Below, piece after piece: positions 58,489 through 64,000 of a stretch of DNA of 64,000 bases. This stretch comes from Amycolatopsis circi (GTDB lineage Bacteria; Actinomycetota; Actinomycetes; Mycobacteriales; Pseudonocardiaceae): the NCBI RefSeq assembly GCF_003385235.1, contig NZ_PQIA01000034.1:1-64000 (forward strand), in the 5' to 3' direction. Under the pieces are notes generated by a model that did not search any database, had not been told where the DNA came from, and saw only the letters and a program-made list of their open reading frames with translations. The stretch's first letter is position 1, and every line of letters begins with the position of its first letter. The translations under genes and the position numbers were made by a program.

Positions 58489-59139
58489 TCAGTTTTTATT
58501 GGTGCCCGGGGTGAGCACCTTGTCGATGACGAAGACGGTCGCGTTCTTGGTCGGGATGTTCCCGCACAGGATCTTCGCGCCGTTGACCGTCATGTTCTCG
58601 CCGGAACCCTCGATCTTCAGCGGCCCGCCCGCCGCGTTCAGCGAGGTCAAGGTGCCGGCTTGTTCGAGGCCCTTGGCGTCGTAACGCTTTCCGACGACGT
58701 GGTACTGCAGGATCGGCGCGAGCTGGTTCGGGTTGGCTGCCAGCTCCTTGAACTTCGCGTCGCCGAGTGCGGTGAACGCCGGGTCGGCCGGAGCGAAGAC
58801 GGTGATGGCCTGCTGGCTGTTGAGCGTGTCGACCAGGTTGGTGGCCTTGACCGCCGCGACCAGCTTGGTGAGCAGCGGGTTCGTCGAGGCGGCGGACGCG
58901 ACCGGCTGCGGGCCCATCGAGTCGAGCGAGCCCGGCGCGCTGCCCTGCGGGAGCTGGGAACAGGCGGGGCCGAAGACCTGGTCGTTGGTGGTGACGCCGG
59001 AGCTGCTGCTGGACATCGGCGCCGACGACGGCATCGCCGACGGACTGCTTCCGCTCGAGGCGTTGTTGTCAGTGCTGCCGCACGCGGTCAGGGCGAGAGC
59101 GGCTGCGGCACCGATACCGGCGAGGCGAAGGGACTTCAC
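58489..59139 (-). CDS. Fasciclin-domain lipoprotein
   Basis: This 216-residue secreted protein has a lipobox LTAC at about residue 20, preceded by a signal peptide (LAGIGAAAALALTAC), so it is probably anchored in the membrane. A Ser-rich linker runs to 48. The FAS1 domain shows LVDTLNSQQAITVFAPADPAF and ILQYHVVGKRYDAKGL, and ends TVFVIDKVLTPGT. This is the MPT70/MPT83-like family. It is encoded 65 bases downstream of a sulfite-oxidase-fold membrane protein on the same strand. In mycobacteria such proteins belong to the SigK regulon; no sigK is nearby. Confidence 0.93.
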   Translation of the reverse strand: MKSLRLAGIGAAAALALTACGSTDNNASSGSSPSAMPSSAPMSSSSSGVTTNDQVFGPACSQLPQGSAPGSLDSMGPQPVASAASTNPLLTKLVAAVKATNLVDTLNSQQAITVFAPADPAFTALGDAKFKELAANPNQLAPILQYHVVGKRYDAKGLEQAGTLTSLNAAGGPLKIEGSGENMTVNGAKILCGNIPTKNATVFVIDKVLTPGTNKN

Positions 59140-59203
59140 GGCAATTCTCCGTTCACAGTGGACTGTTCAGCAGGGATTCGACGCCGGCTCGGAACCGGAT
59201 TGG

Positions 59204-60721
59204 TCAGGAAGCGATAAAAGTTGTGGAATGCCATCCGGTCGCCCCGTCGGGCACGGTGCCGGCGCGGGCTTCGGTCTGCGGGTAGCCGGATTTGTCGGTC
59301 GCCCGCACGAAAACCTGATGCGTTCCGGGCTTCACCGAGATCTGGGTCCACCACATCCGCCAGGTATTCGGATTCACCTCGGCGGAGAGCGTCGTCGGCT
59401 GCCACGGCCCACCGTCCACCTTGATCTCCACCTTGGCGATCCCGGTGTGCTGTGCCCAGGCGATGCCAGCGATCCGCACCGTGCCGGAGGGAACGGTCGC
59501 GAAGCCCTTGGGCGTGTCGATCCGCGATTCGGTTTTGATCGGCGCCTGCTCGTCCCAGCCGCGGCGGAGCCAGTACGCCTGCCGGGCCTTCCACGTGGTG
59601 ACCTCGATGTCCACGACCCATTTGACCGCCGAGACATAGCCGTACAGCCCGGGCGTGACCAGCCGTGCCGGAAAACCGTGCTCCAACGGCAACGGCTCGC
59701 GGTTCATCCCGATGGCCAGCATCGCCCCGCGCGAACGATCCAGCGCGGCAGCGACCGGCGTGCCGGACGTCCAACCGTCCACACTGGAGCAGAACAACTG
59801 CTCTGCTCCTGGCCGTACTCCGGCTTCGGCCAGCAAGTCAGCGAGATCGACGCCGATGAAGTTCGAAGTGGACACATAGTCGCCACCGACCTCATTGGAC
59901 ACACACGTCATCGTCACCGTGCGCTCGACCAGCGGCCGGTCGCGGAGATCGCGATAGCGGTACCGGACTTCCCGCTCGACCATTCCGTGGATCCGCAGGC
60001 TCCAGTCCTCAGTGCGAACCTGTGGAACTGACAACGCGGTGTCAACGCGATAGAAGTCGCGGTTCGGCGTGAGGAACGTCGGGGTCCCGAGCTTGCCGAA
60101 GTCCGCGTCGGCGGGAATCGGCGGGGCCGAAACCGCGGGTACGAGCGGGCCTACCGCTGCCCGAGACGCAGTCGCATCGCGGGTTCCGCTGATCACTTGC
60201 CCAGCACCGCCGAGAACTCCGGCCCCGACGACGGTACCGACGCTGCCGAGCAAGAACGACCGTCGCGAGGAATCGGTCGTCTGTTGTTGTGCCGCGAATC
60301 GGTGCAGCAAAAGGAAAACGGCTACGCCGACGATGAGGCTGGCCAGGGGAGCGAGCAACGCGACTGCGGTCAGATCCGGCCGTGCCGCCACCGCGACCCC
60401 GCCGATCAGTCCAAACGCGACAATGATCGCCAGACCCGGCCAACGCGATCGCCGCGACAACACCCCGGCCGCTGCGGACACGACCAGCAATACCGCCGCC
60501 ATGCCGCCGAGCAGGACCGTTTTGTCGTAAGTGCCGAAGGTCCGCACCGCGAAGTCCTTCACCGGCAGCGGCGTCAGATCGATCGCCCCGTTCCCGACCG
60601 CGAGGTACGGCGAGGCGTTGACGTTGCCGAACGACGCGGCGAGGTGTCCGGCGGCCAACGCCGCGACCAGGGCGAGGACGCCGCAGAGTGCCGCCGGAAG
60701 GATCCGCAGACGAGAGGTCAT
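59204..60721 (-). CDS. Molybdopterin-dependent oxidoreductase with N-terminal membrane domain
   Basis: This protein of about 505 residues has four N-terminal membrane spans (LRILPAALCGVLALVAALAAG; AVLLVVSAAAG; IIVAFGLIGGVAVAA; LASLIVGVAVFLLL), then SRRSFLLGSVG, a twin-arginine-like stretch, and a sulfite-oxidase-fold domain. Pterin-binding features are VTMTCVSNEVGG, with the Mo-ligating Cys, and GFPARLVTPGLYGY. The C-terminal dimerisation domain includes IAGIAWAQHTGIAKVEIKVDGG. The reaction is unknown. It forms an operon with the fasciclin gene. Start ATG 60721 chosen over 60730; there is no clear ribosome binding site. Confidence 0.9.
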   Translation of the reverse strand: MTSRLRILPAALCGVLALVAALAAGHLAASFGNVNASPYLAVGNGAIDLTPLPVKDFAVRTFGTYDKTVLLGGMAAVLLVVSAAAGVLSRRSRWPGLAIIVAFGLIGGVAVAARPDLTAVALLAPLASLIVGVAVFLLLHRFAAQQQTTDSSRRSFLLGSVGTVVGAGVLGGAGQVISGTRDATASRAAVGPLVPAVSAPPIPADADFGKLGTPTFLTPNRDFYRVDTALSVPQVRTEDWSLRIHGMVEREVRYRYRDLRDRPLVERTVTMTCVSNEVGGDYVSTSNFIGVDLADLLAEAGVRPGAEQLFCSSVDGWTSGTPVAAALDRSRGAMLAIGMNREPLPLEHGFPARLVTPGLYGYVSAVKWVVDIEVTTWKARQAYWLRRGWDEQAPIKTESRIDTPKGFATVPSGTVRIAGIAWAQHTGIAKVEIKVDGGPWQPTTLSAEVNPNTWRMWWTQISVKPGTHQVFVRATDKSGYPQTEARAGTVPDGATGWHSTTFIAS

Positions 60722-60823
60722 GCCAGGCATTCGCAGCCGGGCGGGCTACGGATGGGTGGAGATTCTTCACTCGTCCGGGTGGTAGTGGTGGGATGGCTGA
60801 ATGGGGGACCGGCTCGCCGCTCG

Positions 60824-61315
60824 TCAGTCCTGCGCCGCGGCGTCCTGCGCGAGGATCTGCTCGCGGAGGATGTCCGCGTGCCCGCAGTGCTGCGCCAGTT
60901 CGCGCAGGACGTGCAGGTAGACGAACCGCAGCGGCAGCGGGCCGCGCCGGTTGCCGGGCAGGATGTCGGTCAGTTCGAGCGAGGCGGTGGCCTGTCGGGC
61001 GTTTTCGCACGCTTCGCGGTGCGCCCGCTGGACGGATTCGACGGTGTCGCCGTCGGTGAGGACGAACGATTCGTCCGGCGTCTCCGGGATCCCGATCTCG
61101 GCGCGGGTGCGGCCGGTGACGGCTTCGTCGAACCAGACTTTCTCCACGAAGGTCACGTGTTTGACCAGGCCGAGCAGCGTCGTCCGGGACGGGACGAGCG
61201 ACCGGCGGGCCTGCTCCTCGGTGAGCCCGTCGAGGCAGTGCCGGAGCGCCTCGCGGTGCTCGTTGACGAAGAATTCGAATTGTTTCTTGGCGGCGTCGTC
61301 GATCGCTGATTCCAT
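60824..61315 (-). CDS. DinB/DUF664-family protein
   Basis: This 163-residue four-helix-bundle protein is of the DinB-like group and may be mycothiol-dependent. Likely metal ligands are His in LLGLVKHVTFVEKVWF and in ELAQHCGHADILREQ, three His in all. The C-terminus is short and charged. The ATG at 61315 follows no strong ribosome binding site; GTG 61321 is an alternative. It stands alone, ending 103 bases from the start of the oxidoreductase gene. DinB-family members include mycothiol transferases, so a detoxification role is possible. Confidence 0.88.
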   Translation of the reverse strand: MESAIDDAAKKQFEFFVNEHREALRHCLDGLTEEQARRSLVPSRTTLLGLVKHVTFVEKVWFDEAVTGRTRAEIGIPETPDESFVLTDGDTVESVQRAHREACENARQATASLELTDILPGNRRGPLPLRFVYLHVLRELAQHCGHADILREQILAQDAAAQD

Positions 61316-61640
61316 GGGCACCGGTCCAGCTTGCCGGATGGCCGGGCCCCGGGGAAGGAGCACCGCCTGGCCCGGAGTCGGCGGTCCTTACCCGGAATGG
61401 GCGGGAGAACGGTTTCTTTCCCGGTGGTCGGCCGGATTCCGCTCCGCGCGCGCCTCTGGCGAGTCCTCAGTGGACGGTCGAGCACGGGTGCCGTGGACCC
61501 CTCCCGGGCCGCGCCGGGATACTGGGACGCAGAGACCGGCAAGAGGCGGAAAGGGGCTCGACGGTGACGCGGCGCGGATCCACGGAGCAAACGAAAACGT
61601 GCTGGAACGCCGGTGCGGCCATCGAATCCGGACGAATCAC
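61316..61640. other. Intergenic region before the RyR-domain gene
   Basis: This interval is 325 bases between divergent genes. I see no supported gene and no strong repeat. It should hold promoters for the DinB gene and the RyR-domain gene. Confidence 0.5.
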
Positions 61641-63353
61641 GTGAACCGCCGCCGAATGCCGAGGCTGCCGCGGTTGCCGCGGCGGCCGGCCACGACCGCG
61701 GACGAGCAGGTCGGCTTCAACGGCGCGTTCGCGGCCGCGCTGACTCGCGCGATCGGGTCGATGCCCGCGCTGTACGTCGTGCTCGCTCTCGTCGCCGGGT
61801 GGATGGCGCTGGCGACCTGGGGCCCGCTGCGCGCGGCCGACCCGTATCCGTTCGCGTTCCTGCTGTTCCTGGACAACGTGGTGCAGCTGGTGCTGTGCCT
61901 GGTGATCCTGGTCGGCCAGCGGGTGCTGGGCGGCGCGGCCGACCGGCGTTCCATCCAGACCTACGACAACGCCGAGGCCGTCTTCGAGCAGATCGCGGAC
62001 CTGCAGCGGCATCTCGACCAGCACGACCGGACGCTCAGCCGCGGCGTGAGCCTGCTGGAGTCGAGCCCGCATCCGTGGATCCAGCAGCACCGGGTGCAGC
62101 GGCCGCCGCAGGCGCTCGACCAGGCGGTGAGCGTCAACGGCCGGATCGCGGCCTGGCTGACCCAGCGGCTCGGCAGCATGTGGGCGTTCTACCTGGCCGC
62201 CGGGACGCAGGTGGTGTGGATGGGCCTGGCCGCGCTGGGCGTGCAGACGCTGGACCCGTACCCGTTCGCGTTCATGACCTTCCTGTCGACGCTGGTCCAG
62301 CTGGTCTTCATGATCGTGATCATGGTCGGGCAGGGCGTCCTGGGCCAAGCGGGCGACCGCCGGTCCGAGCAGACCTTCCTCAACGGCGAGGCGATCCTGC
62401 ACGAATGCCGCCGGATGAAGGCCCGGCTGGAGGCGCAGGACCGGCTGATCGACGACCTGAGCCGCTACACCCGCGGCGAGCTGATCGAGGATCTCGCGCG
62501 AGCCATCCACGACGTCGACGGCCACGCCCAGCGGACCGTCCACGCCTGGGTCCCGCCCCGCTGGGACCAGGCCCCCGAGGAACACAAGGCGGTCACCCGC
62601 GCCCAAGCCCGGCAGCTGGGCGAGCATCTGGCGCTGGTCGGCTGCGTGATGGTGCCCGCTTTCGACCCCGACCTCACCGTCGCGTTCGCCGACGACGAGG
62701 TCCTGCTGCTGGCCCAGCGGGAACACGACCGGTGGCGGACCGAACAGCCCTCCGGCGAGGTGCGAGACCCGGATCTGGCGGCCTGGGACGATCTGCCGGA
62801 ACCGGCGCGGACGCGAAAACTGCACGTCGCGCGCAGCATCCCGGGCCTGGTGGCCAGCGTGGGCATGCAGGTAGTCCGCGACGGACGCGCCCGCGGCGGC
62901 GCGGGCGAGGAGGACTTCACCGCCGAGGAATGGGCGATCCTTCAGCGGGCGATGATGGCGTCGGGAATCCTGGTCGGGCTCTCCGTCGGCGGGGTCGACT
63001 CGGACGAGATGTTCGCGCTGGTGAAAACCTTGCGCGAGGCCAGCGTCGCACACCCGCGGCGGTTCATCCGCGAGGTCGCCGCCTCGTCGGCCTTCGACAC
63101 GGGCTTGCGGCCGGGCGTCAAATACGCCGAATACCTGCCGTATGCGGAAAAGACGATCCGCTCGGCCGCGGCGATCGTCGCCGGCAACGCGCCGGCGGAG
63201 CTGCCGGACTTCCGCGAGTTCCTGGTGGAGATCGCCACCGTCGTCGCCGAAGTGAACCAGGAAGGCGGATTCCTCGGGGTGGGCGCGCAACGCCGGACGC
63301 CCAAGGAGGTCGCGGCCATGGACGCCGTCCGCCTGGCCGCTCGGCACGACTGA
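61641..63353 (+). CDS. DUF1003-DUF1003-RyR multidomain membrane protein
   Basis: This is a protein of about 570 residues. The start is uncertain: GTG 61641 or ATG 61656. Two homologous membrane hairpins follow one another: MPALYVVLALVAGWMALATW with YPFAFLLFLDNVVQLVLCLV at 41-93, and MWAFYLAAGTQVVWMGLAAL with YPFAFMTFLSTLVQLVFMIV at about 180-235. Both show the DUF1003 pattern, ending VGQRVLG or VGQGVLG. Residues 305-415 resemble the ryanodine-receptor RyR domain (LLLAQREHDRWRTEQ, DLAAWDDLPEPARTRK). The last 140 residues form a helical domain (EEWAILQRAMMASGILVGLS, ending EGGFLGVGAQRRTPKEVAAM) seen as stand-alone proteins elsewhere. A ligand-sensing membrane protein is likely; its role is unknown. 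Confidence 0.8.
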   Translation: MNRRRMPRLPRLPRRPATTADEQVGFNGAFAAALTRAIGSMPALYVVLALVAGWMALATWGPLRAADPYPFAFLLFLDNVVQLVLCLVILVGQRVLGGAADRRSIQTYDNAEAVFEQIADLQRHLDQHDRTLSRGVSLLESSPHPWIQQHRVQRPPQALDQAVSVNGRIAAWLTQRLGSMWAFYLAAGTQVVWMGLAALGVQTLDPYPFAFMTFLSTLVQLVFMIVIMVGQGVLGQAGDRRSEQTFLNGEAILHECRRMKARLEAQDRLIDDLSRYTRGELIEDLARAIHDVDGHAQRTVHAWVPPRWDQAPEEHKAVTRAQARQLGEHLALVGCVMVPAFDPDLTVAFADDEVLLLAQREHDRWRTEQPSGEVRDPDLAAWDDLPEPARTRKLHVARSIPGLVASVGMQVVRDGRARGGAGEEDFTAEEWAILQRAMMASGILVGLSVGGVDSDEMFALVKTLREASVAHPRRFIREVAASSAFDTGLRPGVKYAEYLPYAEKTIRSAAAIVAGNAPAELPDFREFLVEIATVVAEVNQEGGFLGVGAQRRTPKEVAAMDAVRLAARHD

Positions 63354-63365
63354 GGTCACGTGACA

Positions 63366-63537
63366 CGCCGCCCCAAGCCGCGGAAACGGCACCAGTCATG
63401 GCTGCGAAGTTGGTCAGCGATTGAACGATGACGAAGTCGTTGACGCTCTTCGTGCCCGCTGGCGCCGCTTCGCCGAGATCGCCGCTCGTGGGTTCGGCCG
63501 TCAGGGTGGTGGCGGCGAAGGCTTTGGCGATGGACAT
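63366..63537 (-). pseudogene. Truncated small membrane protein
   Basis: The minus strand encodes MSIAKAFAATTLTAEPTSGD and then SLTNFAAMTGAVSAAWGG. This resembles the start of small Pseudonocardiaceae membrane proteins as I remember them. After residue 57 the frame enters the antisense of the RyR-domain gene and loses similarity. It has no good ribosome binding site. Probably a 5' remnant. Confidence 0.35.
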
Positions 63538-63604
63538 GAGACAGCTCGTGGTGACTCGGATTCCCCGAAGCCACGGCGAGGTGCGGGCCCGTTACGTCAG
63601 CTGG

Positions 63605-64000
63605 TCACTTCGACCCGGCGGCCACCAGCTTCGCGGTGATCGGTTCGAGCACGGCGACCAGTTCATCGAGTTCGGCAGCAGACAGAGCTTCGTACGGCGC
63701 AGCAGCAAGTTCATCGGTCAAGTCCTCGATGCCCTGCTTCACCTCGCGCCCCGCCTCAGTGAAGTGACCGTCAGCATCGACGAGCCCGCGTTCGCGCAAA
63801 CCGTCCATGACCGCCGCCAGGCGCTTCTTCGGCAGGTGGTGAACGCGCCCGAACGACTCCGGGGGATGGATGTCCATCTCCAGCGCCGACAAGATGTGCG
63901 CCTCCGCCCCGCCGATACGCGCGCCGACCAGTGCGGCGATGTGCCCGTCCCCGCGGTGCTCGCGCAGCATGGTCGCGGAATGCCACAGCCGCGCGACCGG
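63605..64000 (-). CDS. SCO6745-type winged-helix protein (partial)
   Basis: This minus-strand gene continues past the right edge. The visible 131 residues start inside the protein with ARLWHSATMLREHRGDGHIA, preceded by in-frame codons up to 64000. The rest is a MarR-like winged helix: PESFGRVHHLPKKRLAAVMD, then GLRERGLVDADGHFTEAGREV, and a helical tail (LDELVAVLEPITAKLV). I recognise this as the C-terminal half of the SCO6745/HTH_67 family of small actinobacterial proteins. Function is unknown; a regulator is assumed. The true start lies outside the window. Confidence 0.8.
   Translation of the reverse strand, partial: PVARLWHSATMLREHRGDGHIAALVGARIGGAEAHILSALEMDIHPPESFGRVHHLPKKRLAAVMDGLRERGLVDADGHFTEAGREVKQGIEDLTDELAAAPYEALSAAELDELVAVLEPITAKLVAAGSK

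Overview
The window is chromosomal DNA from a very high-G+C actinomycete. An Amycolatopsis-like member of the Pseudonocardiaceae is the best guess. The support is codon bias, many GTG starts, mycothiol- and F420-type enzymes, the actinobacterial cytochrome aa3 subunit CtaJ, and families of long palindromic intergenic repeats that I associate with that genus. No rRNA, tRNA, prophage, insertion sequence or CRISPR array is visible. The genus is an inference, not a measurement.

The left half (about 4.4-31.5 kb) is a conserved actinobacterial block. Its content and order follow the Mycobacterium tuberculosis region Rv2477c-Rv2464c, as I recall it: EttA, large NAD-glutamate dehydrogenase, thioesterase and partner, GH13 alpha-glucosidase, truncated haemoglobin GlbO, HNH nuclease, CtaJ, DUF5130, aminopeptidase N, DsbA-like mycothiol-dependent reductase, RpiB, and a Nei/Fpg glycosylase. 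Lineage-specific genes are inserted in it: a 23-unit hexapeptide-repeat protein (23050-23565), a fatty acid desaturase beside a duplicated gene end, a cold-shock protein, an MscS channel, an MBL-fold hydrolase and a ComB-like phosphatase. Before the block lie a secreted I36-type inhibitor, a LacI regulator and a CopD-CtaG fusion.

The middle (31.6-43 kb) is accessory metabolism in small divergent regulator-enzyme pairs. Most pairs have a visible operator: an F420 LLM oxidoreductase plus NTF2-like protein behind a KstR-type box, MarR with a dihydroxyphthalate-decarboxylase-like protein, TetR with an epoxide-hydrolase-like protein, TetR with a VanB/PDR reductase and PPOX protein, and TetR with an NmrA-like protein. 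From 43 to 51 kb come a large secreted hydrolase, a GNAT enzyme, a GT2 glycosyltransferase with a 53-residue LAXTG-type mini-protein, a cation/proton antiporter, a RibD-like reductase and a SigG-like ECF sigma factor.

From 51.9 to 58.4 kb a LysR gene diverges from a tightly overlapping six-gene operon: aldehyde dehydrogenase, unknown 550-residue protein, atypical M19 dipeptidase, unknown 230-residue protein, RidA and MFS transporter. This looks like an undescribed catabolic pathway. The right end has a fasciclin lipoprotein with a sulfite-oxidase-fold membrane enzyme, a DinB protein, a DUF1003-DUF1003-RyR protein and a partial SCO6745-type regulator that runs off the edge.

At least two families of long palindromes punctuate gene ends. 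One copy supplies the stop codons of two convergent genes.
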